Assembly (NCBI GenBank): GCA_943329845.2
Contig: CALQFM020000001.1
Location: 1-64,000 of the forward strand
Length of the DNA stretch: 64,000 bases
Reading direction: 5' to 3'
DNA from: Candidatus Kuenenia stuttgartensis
GTDB taxonomy: Bacteria; Pseudomonadota; Alphaproteobacteria; SMXS01
Below are positions 24,492 through 33,219 of this stretch, in pieces. The notes below the pieces were generated by a model. The model saw only the letters and a list, made by a program, of their open reading frames with translations, ran no database searches and had not been told where the DNA came from. The translations under genes were made by a program, and so were the position numbers. Position 1 is the first letter of the stretch, and the number at the start of each line of letters is the position of its first letter.

Positions 24492-24884
24492 ATGTACAAC
24501 GCCGTGACCCGGCTGATCAGCGTAACCGTAACGCCCTACTTCATCGAGGACCAGTCGGACCCCGAGGACAATCATTTCGTGTGGGCCTACAAGGTCGATA
24601 TCGAGAATACCGGCCGCGAAACCGTGCAGCTGATCAGCCGTTACTGGCATATCACCGACGCGAACGGCCAGGTGCAGGAAGTGCGCGGGGACGGCGTCGT
24701 CGGCGAGCAGCCGGTGCTGCGGCCAGGCGAGAGCTTCGAGTATACCAGCGGCACGCCGCTCTCGACGCCGTCCGGCATCATGGTCGGCCGCTACCAGATG
24801 GAAACCAAGGGTGGCGAGGAATTCGAGATCGAGATTCCCGCCTTCTCGCTGGACAGCCCGTACCAGCGCACGAGCCTGAATTGA
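24492..24884 (+). CDS. apaG: ApaG protein (Co2+/Mg2+ efflux-associated fold)
   Basis: The 130-residue product matches the ApaG/DUF525 family in length and sequence: [23 protein letters not shown], then [36 protein letters not shown] and GIMVGRYQM. The fold is fibronectin-III-like, and the role is still unclear beyond links to metal tolerance in Salmonella. In many alphaproteobacteria apaG sits beside metZ, as here. folE follows after 23 bases. Confidence 0.95.
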   Translation: MYNAVTRLISVTVTPYFIEDQSDPEDNHFVWAYKVDIENTGRETVQLISRYWHITDANGQVQEVRGDGVVGEQPVLRPGESFEYTSGTPLSTPSGIMVGRYQMETKGGEEFEIEIPAFSLDSPYQRTSLN

Positions 24885-24907
24885 AGGCCGGAACCGGGGA
24901 GAAGACC

Positions 24908-25513
24908 GTGGACAAGAGAGTGGTGAGGATGCCGACCCGCGAAGAGGCGGAGGAGGCCGTGCGCACCATGCTGCGCTGGGCCGGCGACGACCCCGGACGC
25001 GAAGGCCTGGCGGATACGCCGGCGCGGGTCGCCCGCGCCTATGAGGAATACTTCGCCGGCTACCGCGAGGACCCGAACCAATACCTGGAGCGGACCTTCG
25101 AGGAAGTGGCGGGTTATGACGAGATGGTCGTGCTGCGCGACATCCCGTTCGAATCCCACTGCGAGCATCACCTGGCGCCGATCATCGGCAAGGCGCACGT
25201 GGCCTATCTGCCGACCAACCGGGTCGTCGGCATTTCCAAGCTGGCCCGCGTCGTCGACGCTTTCGCCAAGCGCCTGCAGGTGCAGGAAAAGATGACGGCG
25301 CAGATCGCCGAGTGTATCAACACCGCGCTGAAGCCCGACGGCGTCGCCGTGGTGGTCGAGGCGGTGCACCACTGCATGACCACCCGCGGCGTTCACAAGC
25401 ACGGCGTGTCCATGGTGACCAGCACGCTGCTGGGCGCGTTCCGGGAAAATATCCATACCCGTGCCGAGTTCATGGCCATGATCGGCAGCCCGGCCAGCCG
25501 AGTCTACGGCTGA
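24908..25513 (+). CDS. folE: GTP cyclohydrolase I
   Basis: The 201-residue enzyme turns GTP into dihydroneopterin triphosphate, the first step of folate synthesis. Zinc ligands are in [20 protein letters not shown] and in [33 protein letters not shown] is the family signature. A GTG start at 24908, preceded by ggggag at a normal distance, is chosen; an ATG at 24929 is also possible. Its product class is linked to the pterin recycling enzyme at 2139. argE follows after three bases. Confidence 0.95.
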   Translation: MDKRVVRMPTREEAEEAVRTMLRWAGDDPGREGLADTPARVARAYEEYFAGYREDPNQYLERTFEEVAGYDEMVVLRDIPFESHCEHHLAPIIGKAHVAYLPTNRVVGISKLARVVDAFAKRLQVQEKMTAQIAECINTALKPDGVAVVVEAVHHCMTTRGVHKHGVSMVTSTLLGAFRENIHTRAEFMAMIGSPASRVYG

Positions 25514-25516
25514 GCC

Positions 25517-26680
25517 GTGCGGGATAACGCGCAACGGGCGGTAGACTTTCTCCGTGACCTGATCGCGTTCGACACGGTCAGCCGCAATTCCAACCTGGCG
25601 CTGATCGACTACGTCTCCAACTACCTGGCGACCATCGGTGTCGACTGCGAGATCATCCGCGACGACACCGGCGCCAAGGCCAATCTGTTCGCCACCGTCG
25701 GCGGCCCGGCGGGCGTTCCCGGCATCGTGCTGTCCGGCCACACGGACGTGGTCCCGGTCGAGGGGCAGGACTGGTCGAGCGATCCGTTCACGCTGGTCGA
25801 GCGCGACGGCAAGCTGTTCGGGCGCGGCACCTGCGACATGAAGGGCTTCATCGCGATCTGCCTCGCCATGGCGCCCGCCATCGCCAGGGCCGACCTGAAA
25901 CGGCCGATCCATTTCGCGTTTTCCTACGACGAGGAAGTCGGCTGCCGCGGCGTGGCCGGCATGATCGAGAAGATCGCCGGCCGGGCGCCGCTGCCGCGCG
26001 CCTGCATCGTCGGCGAGCCCACCTCCATGCGCGCGGTCACCGCCCACAAGGGCATCCGCGCGTTCGAGACACTGATCACCGGGCGGGAGTCCCACTCCAG
26101 CAATACGGAGTTCGGCGTCAGCGCCATCATGGCCGCCAGCCGGCTGATCGAGTTCCTGCGCGCCATCCTGGCGGAGATGAAGGCGCGCGGCGACGAGACC
26201 GGCCGGTTCGATCCGCCCTACACCTCGCTCAATGTCGGCATGATCGACGGCGGCACCGCCGTCAACATCACGCCCAACCACTGCCGGATGATCTGGGAAT
26301 ACCGCCCGCTGCCGCAGGCCGACGAGGACGAGATCATCACCCGGTTCGAGGCGTTCTCCCGCGAGGTCGAGGCCGAGATGCGCGCCCGGTACGACGGCGC
26401 GTCCATCGTCACCACCCAGATCTCGCGCGCGCCCGCGCTGCTGCGGCGGGAGAACTCGCCCGCCGAGGAGCTGGTGCGGGCGCTGACCGGCCAGAACGAC
26501 ACGCTGACCGCCGCCTATGTCACCGAGGCCGGGCTGTTCCAGCAGGCCGATATCCCGACCGTGGTATGCGGCCCCGGCTCCATCGACCAGGCCCACCGCC
26601 CCGACGAGTTCATCGAGCTGTCGCAGATGGACGCGGGTACCGAATTCATCAAGAAGCTGGTGGCGGCGCTGTCGGCCTGA
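25517..26680 (+). CDS. argE: Acetylornithine deacetylase (M20 family)
   Basis: The 387-residue metallohydrolase has the M20 metal-site pattern: SGHTDVVPV with Asp two residues later, RGTCDMKGF, then the catalytic Glu pair in YDEEVGCRG, and the last His in DQAHRPDEFI. It releases acetate from N-acetylornithine to give ornithine. The GTG start lies three bases after folE. argD and argF lie 7-8 kb away on the same strand. A dipeptidase or succinyl-diaminopimelate desuccinylase role is less likely given the ArgE-type HTDVVPVEGQDW. Confidence 0.88.
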   Translation: MRDNAQRAVDFLRDLIAFDTVSRNSNLALIDYVSNYLATIGVDCEIIRDDTGAKANLFATVGGPAGVPGIVLSGHTDVVPVEGQDWSSDPFTLVERDGKLFGRGTCDMKGFIAICLAMAPAIARADLKRPIHFAFSYDEEVGCRGVAGMIEKIAGRAPLPRACIVGEPTSMRAVTAHKGIRAFETLITGRESHSSNTEFGVSAIMAASRLIEFLRAILAEMKARGDETGRFDPPYTSLNVGMIDGGTAVNITPNHCRMIWEYRPLPQADEDEIITRFEAFSREVEAEMRARYDGASIVTTQISRAPALLRRENSPAEELVRALTGQNDTLTAAYVTEAGLFQQADIPTVVCGPGSIDQAHRPDEFIELSQMDAGTEFIKKLVAALSA

Positions 26681-26752
26681 CGTCGACCACCCCACGGTCG
26701 ACTCCGGCGATTTTTCCCTTAAGAATACCTGCCTGAACAACGGGAGGATTCC

Positions 26753-27670
26753 ATGGCCGCATCGCCTGAGTTGCAGGACGCCATCAACAAGCTGCGCGCG
26801 GGTAACGAGGCTGCGGCCAAGGCCGGGCTGGCGCCCACCGTGCAGGGCGTGCGCGACATGATGGCCGGCTCGGTGTTCACCGCGCCGGCGCCGGCCGGCC
26901 TCCGCACCGCGAAGGTGCGGGCGGTGACGGTGCCCTGCGAGTGGGTCTGCGCGCCGGGCTCCGATCCCAACAAGCGCATCCTCTATCTGCATGGCGGCGG
27001 CTACGCGGCGGGGAACCTGGACACCCACCGCGCCCTGTGCGGCGACATCTCGGTGGCGTCGGGCGCCTCGGTGCTCAACGTCGACTACAGGCTCGCGCCC
27101 GAATACACCGCGCCCGCCCAGTTCGACGACGCCCTGCTGGCCTATCGCTGGATGCTCGACAACGGCCCGCTGGGCGAGGACGAGGCGAGCCATGCCTTCG
27201 TCGCCGGGGATTCGGCGGGCGGCGGCCTCGGGCTGGCCGTGCTGCAGGGCATCCGCGACGCCGGCGTTCGCGCCCCCGATGCGGCGGCGCTGATCTCGCC
27301 CTGGACCGACATGACCGGCTCAGGCGCATCCATGCGATCGAATGCGGAGAAGGATCCCATGGTCGGCTACGGCCTGCTCTCGTGGATGGCGGGCATGGTG
27401 GTGGGCGACGGCGATCCCGCCGATCCGCGTGTGTCGCCGCTGTTCGGCGACTATGCCGGACTGCCGCCCATGCTGATCCAGGTCGGCGAGAACGAGACCC
27501 TGCTGGACGATTCCCGTTCCGCCGCGGACAAGGCGAAGGCGGCCGGTGTCGACGTCACCCTGGAGTGCTGGCCCGACGTGATTCACGTCTGGCACGCGTT
27601 GGGCCACGCCGTGCCGGAAGCATCCCAGGGCATCAATCGTGTCGGCGAGTACCTGCGCGGGCGGTTTTAG
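26753..27670 (+). CDS. Alpha/beta hydrolase, hormone-sensitive-lipase type
   Basis: The 305-residue protein has the HSL-family oxyanion motif YLHGGGYAAGN (about residue 80), YRLAPEY, and the nucleophile elbow GDSAGGG (about 151). The late Asp and His lie in LECWPDVIHVWH. These esterases cleave short acyl esters in the cytoplasm. gggagg before the ATG supports the start. It stands alone and converges on the aldo/keto reductase with an eight-base gap. Confidence 0.9.
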   Translation: MAASPELQDAINKLRAGNEAAAKAGLAPTVQGVRDMMAGSVFTAPAPAGLRTAKVRAVTVPCEWVCAPGSDPNKRILYLHGGGYAAGNLDTHRALCGDISVASGASVLNVDYRLAPEYTAPAQFDDALLAYRWMLDNGPLGEDEASHAFVAGDSAGGGLGLAVLQGIRDAGVRAPDAAALISPWTDMTGSGASMRSNAEKDPMVGYGLLSWMAGMVVGDGDPADPRVSPLFGDYAGLPPMLIQVGENETLLDDSRSAADKAKAAGVDVTLECWPDVIHVWHALGHAVPEASQGINRVGEYLRGRF

Positions 27671-27678
27671 GGAACCGC

Positions 27679-28770
27679 CTACGCCGGCCTTCCGAACGGC
27701 TTGTCGATCTTGGCGCCGCCGTCGGTCACGTCCTGGATGAAGCGGCTCTGGATCAGGTCGTGGGGATAGCCGAGCTCGATCTCGGTCAGTTCGTCCAGCC
27801 ACGCCTTGTGCTCCAGCGACAGCGTCACCTCCATGGCGCCGAGATTGTCCTCGAGCTGGGCCGGCGTGCGCGCGCCCAGGATGGTGCTGGAGACGCCCTG
27901 GTGCGCCATCACCCAGGCGAGCGCCACCTGCGCCGGGGTGGCGCCGATCTGCTTGCCGATGTCGATCAGCGCATCGTTCACCTCGAGCGCCTTCTCCGTT
28001 ACGCGGCCCGAGGCGGCCACCATGTTCTCGCGGGTGCCGTTGCCGCCGCCGAGCACGCGGGCGTCACCACTCCCGGGCTGGGCGATGTGCTTGCGGCCAT
28101 ACTTGCCGGTCAGCAGGCCGGCGGCGAGCGGCGACCACGGCGTGACGCCGAGGCCGAACTCCCGGCACATGGGCAGCAGGTCGCGCTCGGGCGTCCGCTG
28201 CAGCAAATTGTACTCCAGCTGGAGCGCGACGAACGGGCTCCAGCCCTTCAGGTCGGCGAGCGTGTTGGCCTGGGCGATCTTCCAGGCCGGCGCATTCGAC
28301 ACGCCCACATAGAGCAGCTTGCCCTGGCGCACCGCGTCGTCGAGCGCGCGCATGATCTCCTGCACCGGGGTGCGAAACTCCCAGACATGCAGCCAGTAGA
28401 GGTCGATATAGTCGGTGCCCAGACGCTTCAGCGACGACTCCAGCGACTGCATGATGTTCTTGCGCGCGTTGCCGCCGGCGTTGGGATCGCCGGGCGAGGT
28501 GTTCATGGTGAACTTGGTGCCGATCACCCACCGCTCGCGCTGGCCCTTCATGAACTCGCCGAGCAGCGTCTCGCTGGTGCCCTGGGTGTAGCCGTCGGCG
28601 GTGTCGACGAAATTGCCGCCCCGGTCGGCATACATGTCGAACATCCGCCGGCTGTCCTGGGCGTTGGCGCCCCAGCCCCAATCCTCGCCGAAGGTCATCG
28701 CCCCCAGGCAGAGCGGTGAAACCCTCAGGCCGCTGCGGCCCAGCGTGCGGTATTCATCCAAGGCAACCAT
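27679..28770 (-). CDS. Aldo/keto reductase
   Basis: The 363-residue TIM-barrel oxidoreductase has GRSGLRVSPLCLGAMTFG, the catalytic Asp-Tyr of NFVDTADGYTQG, a Lys in GTKFTMN and the His in DLYWLHVWEF. The NADP-binding end is STILGARTPAQLEDNLGA. Enzymes of this group reduce aldehydes and ketones with NADPH. The physiological substrate cannot be told. The TPR-like gene upstream on the same strand is 27 bases away, so the two may be co-transcribed. Confidence 0.9.
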   Translation of the reverse strand: MVALDEYRTLGRSGLRVSPLCLGAMTFGEDWGWGANAQDSRRMFDMYADRGGNFVDTADGYTQGTSETLLGEFMKGQRERWVIGTKFTMNTSPGDPNAGGNARKNIMQSLESSLKRLGTDYIDLYWLHVWEFRTPVQEIMRALDDAVRQGKLLYVGVSNAPAWKIAQANTLADLKGWSPFVALQLEYNLLQRTPERDLLPMCREFGLGVTPWSPLAAGLLTGKYGRKHIAQPGSGDARVLGGGNGTRENMVAASGRVTEKALEVNDALIDIGKQIGATPAQVALAWVMAHQGVSSTILGARTPAQLEDNLGAMEVTLSLEHKAWLDELTEIELGYPHDLIQSRFIQDVTDGGAKIDKPFGRPA

Positions 28771-28797
28771 GTCGCGTCTCCCCGCTTCGGTCGTATT

Positions 28798-29709
28798 TCA
28801 GCGTATGCTGTAGAGTTCGGTCAGCACCCCGTAGGATTGCTGCAGGTTCAGTTCCGTGTCGTTGCGGGCGTCGGTCGCGCCCACCGAGTCCCAATAGGCG
28901 ACGGCGGCCTTGCCCAGCACGACCGCCTCTTCCACGTCGGCCGTTACCTTGTTGTGCGCGCCGCGCACCGTCAGCGCCTGGGCGAGATTGCCCTGGATGA
29001 TCGCCTTCTGCCCCGGCAGGTTGAGCGTATCCACCATGGCCAGGGCAGCGCGCAACTGCGTCACCGCCTCGTTGGTCGGCGCCACGTCGTTGCTCAGCAT
29101 GGCCATCTCGACCAGCGCGCTCGCCATGTTGACCTGGATGCGCACGCGTTCGCGGTCGCCGGGCTTGATCGACGGGTCGGACAGCGCCGACCGGAAGGTC
29201 TCGTTGGCCTTCGTCATGGCGGCCACGTCCTTGGCCATGCTGCCCTTGGTCCATTGGGCGATGGCAAGGCTGTTCATCAGGCCGGGCCACAGGTCCGGCT
29301 GCGAATCGCGGGCGAACAGCGCCGCCGATTCGAACGCGGCGATGGCCTCGTCCAGCCGGCCGCGGTCGTTGGTGCGGCGCGCCAGCATCACCAGCGCCGT
29401 GCCCACATCCTTGTTGGCCGCCACCCACAACGCGCCGCGGCCGCCGGTCTCCAGCGACGCCAGCACGGCGGAAGCGGCATCGGCGCCGCGGCGGATCATG
29501 CCGACGTCGCCGCTCAGATCACCCAGCCGGAACATGGCCTCGGCCCGGCGCAGCGCCTGTTCGGGAGGCGCGCCGGTGGCGGGAATCTTCGCGATGACCG
29601 CCTGCAGCTCGGCCGGGCTTGCGTCCGACAGGTCTGGCTCGGCAGCCATGACGGCGCCGGACAGCGTGGCGGCCAGCAGGAGCATGACGATAAACGGTCT
29701 GATGGGCAT
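28798..29709 (-). CDS. Exported helical-repeat (TPR-like) protein of unknown function
   Basis: I do not recognise a named family. The 303-residue product has a clear signal peptide (RPFIVMLLLAATLSGAVMAAEPD, cleavage after AMA). The rest is Ala-rich paired helices, such as GRLDEAIAAFESAALFARDSQPDLW and TNEAVTQLRAALAMVDT, like tetratricopeptide repeats. It should be periplasmic and could serve protein-protein contacts. It lies upstream of the aldo/keto reductase on the same strand. Confidence 0.72.
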   Translation of the reverse strand: MPIRPFIVMLLLAATLSGAVMAAEPDLSDASPAELQAVIAKIPATGAPPEQALRRAEAMFRLGDLSGDVGMIRRGADAASAVLASLETGGRGALWVAANKDVGTALVMLARRTNDRGRLDEAIAAFESAALFARDSQPDLWPGLMNSLAIAQWTKGSMAKDVAAMTKANETFRSALSDPSIKPGDRERVRIQVNMASALVEMAMLSNDVAPTNEAVTQLRAALAMVDTLNLPGQKAIIQGNLAQALTVRGAHNKVTADVEEAVVLGKAAVAYWDSVGATDARNDTELNLQQSYGVLTELYSIR

Positions 29710-29775
29710 TCAATCCTCCGCGAGCATCTTAATGCCGGGCGCGGTGACGTTTGCAAGCCCAACCTCCCCTAGCAG

Positions 29776-29803
29776 CATCCTGCGTTCGCTCGAACGCAGG
29801 ATG
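29776..29803. repeat. Short perfect inverted repeat (13-bp arms)
   Basis: catcctgcgttcg / cgaacgcaggatg flank a two-base loop. It lies in the 171-base gap between the divergent TPR-like and ZIP-like genes. The atcctgcgttcg palindrome type is common between genes in alphaproteobacteria. It differs from the gtcatcccgg family. Confidence 0.6.
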
Positions 29804-29880
29804 ACGAGACGGCGCTTGCATCGGACTGCCATGTCGCCGATAACGGCCCATCGCCATCAGCGTTATGTTATAACAAAGAC

Positions 29881-30531
29881 ATGTACCTGGCCGCCGGCAT
29901 TATCGCCCTCCTCATCGGACCCGTTGCCTACCAGTTCCTGCACGGGCTGGCGCGGATCAGGCGTGCGCTCGACCTGGCCGTCACCGGCGTGATCACCGCG
30001 CTGGCGCTGCTGATCCTGTGGGACACGGGCGAAGCCGGCGGCTGGCTCACCGTGGCCTTCGCCGTTGCCGGGCTGGCCGGCCCGCTGGCGGCCGAGGCGT
30101 TGCTGCACCGGGAGCGCGGCGTCCACGCGGCGACCCTGATCGTTGGCGTGGCGGGCCTTCTGCTGCACAGCGCCGCCGACGGCGCCGCGCTGTTGAGCGG
30201 CCATCTCGGCCAACACGAGGCGCTGTCGCTCGCCGTGGTACTGCACAACGTCCCGGCGGGGCTCGCCATCTGGTGGCTGGTGCAGACCAATGTGAGCACC
30301 CGCGCCGCCGTCCTGGTGCTCGGCCTGCTGGCGGCGGCAACGGTGGCGGGCTATTTCGCCGCGGCGGCGGTCGCGAGCGTGGCCAGCGAGGCCGAGTTCG
30401 CCTGGCTGCAGGCGTTCGTCGCGGGTTCGCTGCTGCACCTGACCTATCACCGCCTGCGTCATGGCCATAACGGCCATGGGCACAACGGCGCGGAGCATCA
30501 TGGCCATGGCCATTCAGGGCACCAGAATTGA
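29881..30531 (+). CDS. ZIP-like integral membrane protein with His-rich tail
   Basis: The 216-residue protein has about six membrane helices. Two carry the ZIP metal-transport signatures, LLHSAADGAAL (helix 4 type, His and Asp kept) and VVLHNVPAGLAIW (helix 5 type, but Ala where ZIP has the metal-binding Glu). The C-terminal 30 residues are His/Gly-rich (HGHNGHGHNGAEHHGHGH), which should bind metal ions. It is shorter than canonical eight-helix ZIPs. It may be a degenerate or divergent divalent-cation transporter of the inner membrane. Confidence 0.65.
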   Translation: MYLAAGIIALLIGPVAYQFLHGLARIRRALDLAVTGVITALALLILWDTGEAGGWLTVAFAVAGLAGPLAAEALLHRERGVHAATLIVGVAGLLLHSAADGAALLSGHLGQHEALSLAVVLHNVPAGLAIWWLVQTNVSTRAAVLVLGLLAAATVAGYFAAAAVASVASEAEFAWLQAFVAGSLLHLTYHRLRHGHNGHGHNGAEHHGHGHSGHQN

Positions 30532-30674
30532 TGGACGGCGTTGTCTTCGGGTGTAATGGAGTTACATCTTTTCTTTGTCGCGCCTGCTTGGTACAGCATG
30601 CGGTAAGACGGAAACGCCAACCGGCCTGAACAAAAAATCCCGCCGGACCACAAATATCAGAGAAGGCTGCTGCC

Positions 30675-31586
30675 ATGAAATTCGCTCTCGGACCTGTCAC
30701 GGGCCTCGTGCTCGCCTGCCTTGCGCTGACGGGCTGCGACAAGAAGGCCCCCGACGAGCACGCCAAGGTGGAAGACGCCGTGGTCGCGACGGTCAACGGG
30801 CAGAAGATCCGCCAGTCCGACGTCAGCCAGCTCTATAACGCGCTGCCGGGCCAGTACCGCCAGCTGCCCATCGAGTTCCTGCAGGACCAGCTGGTCGAGC
30901 GGCTGGTGGACCAGAAGCTGGTGACCGCCAAGGCGCGCGCCGACGGCAAGGAGAAGGATCCCAAGTACAAGGAGCGGTTGGCCCAGGCAAAGGACCAGAT
31001 CCTGGAAGACGTCTGGCTGACCGCCGAGATCGACAAGCGCCTGTCGCCCGAGCGGCTGAAGAAGGCCTATGACGAGATGGTCAAGGGCTTCAAGCCGTCG
31101 GCCGAGTACAAGGCGAGCCACATCCTGGTGAAGACCGAGGAAGAGGGCAAACAGGTGATCGCCGACCTGGCCAAGGGCGCCGATTTCGCCACCGTCGCCA
31201 AGGAAAAGTCGCTGGACAAGGGATCGGCCGCGGACGGCGGCAATCTGGGCGACTATTTCGCACCCGACAAGATGGTCCCCGAGTTCGCCACGGCGGTGAC
31301 CGCGCTGAAGCCGGGCGAGGTCTCCAAGACCCCGGTGAAGAGCCAGTATGGCTGGCACGTGATCAAGGTGGTCGATACCCGGCAGAGCTCGCCGCCCAAG
31401 CAGGCGGACGTGGAGCCCCAGATCAAGGAATCCGAGCGCGACAAGGTCGTCCAGGAAATCCTCGACGAACTGCGCGGCAAGGCCAAGATCGAGAAGCCCA
31501 AGCCCGCCGCCGACGCCGGCTCGGGCCACGAAGGCCACGATGCGCCGCCGCCGCCCGCCGAACCGGCCAAGCCCGAAGGCAAGTAA
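30675..31586 (+). CDS. Parvulin-type peptidyl-prolyl isomerase lipoprotein
   Basis: The 303-residue protein has a lipoprotein signal with lipobox LTGC (Cys18). A SurA-like N-terminal helical region (about 30-140) comes first, then a rotamase domain (about 145-250) with ASHILVKTEEEGKQV, GGNLGDYF and SQYGWHVIKV. The tail is Pro/Ala-rich and includes SGHEGHD. It assists folding of exported and outer-membrane proteins in the periplasm. EpsD/PrsA-like naming is possible. A strong terminator follows. Confidence 0.9.
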   Translation: MKFALGPVTGLVLACLALTGCDKKAPDEHAKVEDAVVATVNGQKIRQSDVSQLYNALPGQYRQLPIEFLQDQLVERLVDQKLVTAKARADGKEKDPKYKERLAQAKDQILEDVWLTAEIDKRLSPERLKKAYDEMVKGFKPSAEYKASHILVKTEEEGKQVIADLAKGADFATVAKEKSLDKGSAADGGNLGDYFAPDKMVPEFATAVTALKPGEVSKTPVKSQYGWHVIKVVDTRQSSPPKQADVEPQIKESERDKVVQEILDELRGKAKIEKPKPAADAGSGHEGHDAPPPPAEPAKPEGK

Positions 31587-31610
31587 GCACCACACGGCGC
31601 CAAAACGCTT

Positions 31611-31643
31611 AGGGCACCCCGGTCAGCCGGGGTGCCCTTTTCG
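31611..31643. terminator. Terminator between the parvulin gene and gcrA
   Basis: The perfect 12-bp stem agggcaccccgg / ccggggtgccct with a tcag loop is followed by tttcgatt. It separates converging genes and probably serves the parvulin gene. Confidence 0.85.
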
Positions 31644-31677
31644 ATTCACCGTGTCGATTGGATAAGGCGCGGTACCC

Positions 31678-32118
31678 CTACCGGTTGCCGCGGCGGCGGT
31701 CCTTGCGCGGCTGGGGCGCCTGGTAGGCGATCGACGCATGGTGCTGGCAATAGGGCTGGCCGGGCGTCGACTTGCGGCCGCAGAAGCGGAAATCCGCGTC
31801 GCCCGGATGGCCCATGGGCCATTTGCACATGCGGTCGGTGAGAGTGAGGATGGTGATGATCTCCGGCTCGGCCTTCGGCGCCGGCTTCTCGACCTTCGGC
31901 GCCTTCTTGACCGGCTTGGCCACCGGCTCGGCGGCTTCCTCGGCAGGCTTCTTCACCGGCGACGGGCGCGATGACAGGCCAAGCCGGTGCGCCTTGCCGA
32001 TCACGGCATTGCGGGTCACGTCGCCGCCGAGTTCCTCGGCGATCTGGCTCGCGCTGAGGCCCTTCTTCCAAAGAGTCTTCAGAAGTTCGACCCGTTCGTC
32101 GGTCCAACCCAAGGTCAT
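31678..32118 (-). CDS. gcrA: Cell-cycle regulator GcrA
   Basis: The 146-residue protein starts MTLGWTDERVELLKTLWKKG, the GcrA helix-turn-helix, with GGDVTRNAVIGKAHRLGL after it. It ends in the conserved zinc-finger-like CKWPMGHPGDADFRFCG ... YCQHH. A Lys/Pro/Ala linker joins the two. GcrA binds sigma-70 and promoters carrying CcrM-methylated GANTC sites. The start at 32118 is chosen because the predicted promoter would begin transcription near 32178, where an upstream in-frame ATG lies. Confidence 0.95.
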   Translation of the reverse strand: MTLGWTDERVELLKTLWKKGLSASQIAEELGGDVTRNAVIGKAHRLGLSSRPSPVKKPAEEAAEPVAKPVKKAPKVEKPAPKAEPEIITILTLTDRMCKWPMGHPGDADFRFCGRKSTPGQPYCQHHASIAYQAPQPRKDRRRGNR

Positions 32119-32184
32119 CGTCAAGATCCTGTCCGGAGTTCGGGGGCGCACCCTACAGAAAACGCCTGTTTCGGTCAATCGCGA

Positions 32185-32212
32185 GACATAGGACGGCCTT
32201 TGCGCTTGTCAA
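32185..32212 (-). promoter_or_regulatory. Predicted promoter of gcrA
   Basis: On the minus strand, TTGACA (32207-32212) and TATGTC (32185-32190) are separated by 16 bases. A transcript starting near 32178 would give a leader of about 60 bases before gcrA. Confidence 0.6.
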
Positions 32213-32309
32213 ACCCCGCGCACATGGTCCGTGCGGCGCCGCACATTCCTGCAGCCTTGCCGAAAAGCGGACCTCGCGGTAGAAGCGGCGCCAAGGAAAC
32301 CGAGCCGCC

Positions 32310-33122
32310 ATGCACAAGATCATCGAACCGCCCGCCTATGCCGTCCGCCACATGGGCGCCGTCAACTGGATCGGGCTGTGGACGCTTTACTGCAAGGAAG
32401 TGAAGCGCTTCATGAAGGTGGGCCTGCAGACGGTGTTCGCGCCGGCGGTAACCACCATCCTGTACTTCGCCATCTTCATGCTGGCGCTGGGCGGCGACCA
32501 CCGTGTGGTGCACGGGCTGCCGTTCGGCGAGTTCCTGGTGCCTGGCCTGGTGATGATGGGCATCGTCCAGAACAGCTTCGCCAACACCTCGTCGTCGCTG
32601 CTGATCGCCAAGGTGCAGGGCAACATCGTCGACCTGCTGATGCCGCCGCTGAGCGCGGGGGAGATGGTCCTGGCGTTCGCGCTGGGCGGCGTCACGCGCG
32701 GCATCCTGGTCGCGTTCGCGGTGGCGTTGCCACTGGCGGCCTTCACCGACATGCACCTGCCGCATCCGCTGGTGGCGGCCTACTTCGCGCTGTCGGCCTC
32801 GTTGCTGCTGTCGCTGATCGGCCTGCTGGGCGGAGTCTGGGCGGCCAAGTTCGATCACATGGCAGCGATCACCAATTTCGTCATCATGCCGCTGTCATTC
32901 TTGTCGGGTACCTTCTACTCGATCGAGCGCCTGCCGGCCGTCTGGCAGGTGGTCAGTCACTTCAACCCGTTCTTCTATGCGATCGACGGGCTGCGCTATT
33001 CCTTCACCGGCCACGCGGACAGCTCCATCCCGCTGGGCATGGGTGTCATGCTGGCGTTGAACGTGGCACTATATACCGTCTGCTACTGGGTGTTCCGACG
33101 AGGCTACCGGCTCAAGGATTAG
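32310..33122 (+). CDS. ABC-2 type transporter permease
   Basis: The 270-residue protein has six predicted membrane helices and the ABC-2 permease pattern: a cytoplasmic N-terminus (WTLYCKEVKRFMKV), FGEFLVPGLVMMGIVQNSF, and near the end LSGTFYSIERLPAVWQVVSHFNPFFYAIDGLRY. It resembles YadH-like and nodulation-type exporters. No ATPase gene adjoins it, so its partner must lie elsewhere. The substrate is unknown. It precedes argD, from which it is separated by a weak hairpin and a promoter. Confidence 0.9.
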   Translation: MHKIIEPPAYAVRHMGAVNWIGLWTLYCKEVKRFMKVGLQTVFAPAVTTILYFAIFMLALGGDHRVVHGLPFGEFLVPGLVMMGIVQNSFANTSSSLLIAKVQGNIVDLLMPPLSAGEMVLAFALGGVTRGILVAFAVALPLAAFTDMHLPHPLVAAYFALSASLLLSLIGLLGGVWAAKFDHMAAITNFVIMPLSFLSGTFYSIERLPAVWQVVSHFNPFFYAIDGLRYSFTGHADSSIPLGMGVMLALNVALYTVCYWVFRRGYRLKD

Positions 33123-33146
33123 GCGCCTTTAGGCGTCTGCCTTTTT
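33123..33146 (+). terminator. Weak terminator after the ABC permease gene
   Basis: Overlapping short stems (ggcgcc-tttа-like ggcgtc, and aggc-gtct-gcct) are followed by ttttt. It lies directly after the permease stop and just before the argD promoter. Confidence 0.45.
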
Positions 33147-33148
33147 CG

Positions 33149-33177
33149 TTGACACCCCTTGGAGCGCTCTCGATACT
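33149..33177 (+). promoter_or_regulatory. Promoter of the argD-argF-hslO operon
   Basis: A perfect TTGACA (33149-33154), a 17-base spacer and GATACT (33172-33177) form a strong housekeeping promoter 43 bases before the argD start. No ARG-box-like palindrome was noticed. Confidence 0.7.
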
Positions 33178-33219
33178 CCACGGCTTTTTCCGAGACCCAC
33201 ACCCGGACGGGGAAATTCA

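Noticed and set aside
24791-27193. 800-codon open frame antisense to folE, argE and the hydrolase gene
   Set aside because: It spans three well-supported plus-strand genes and has the repetitive His/Arg/Gly composition of a shadow frame.
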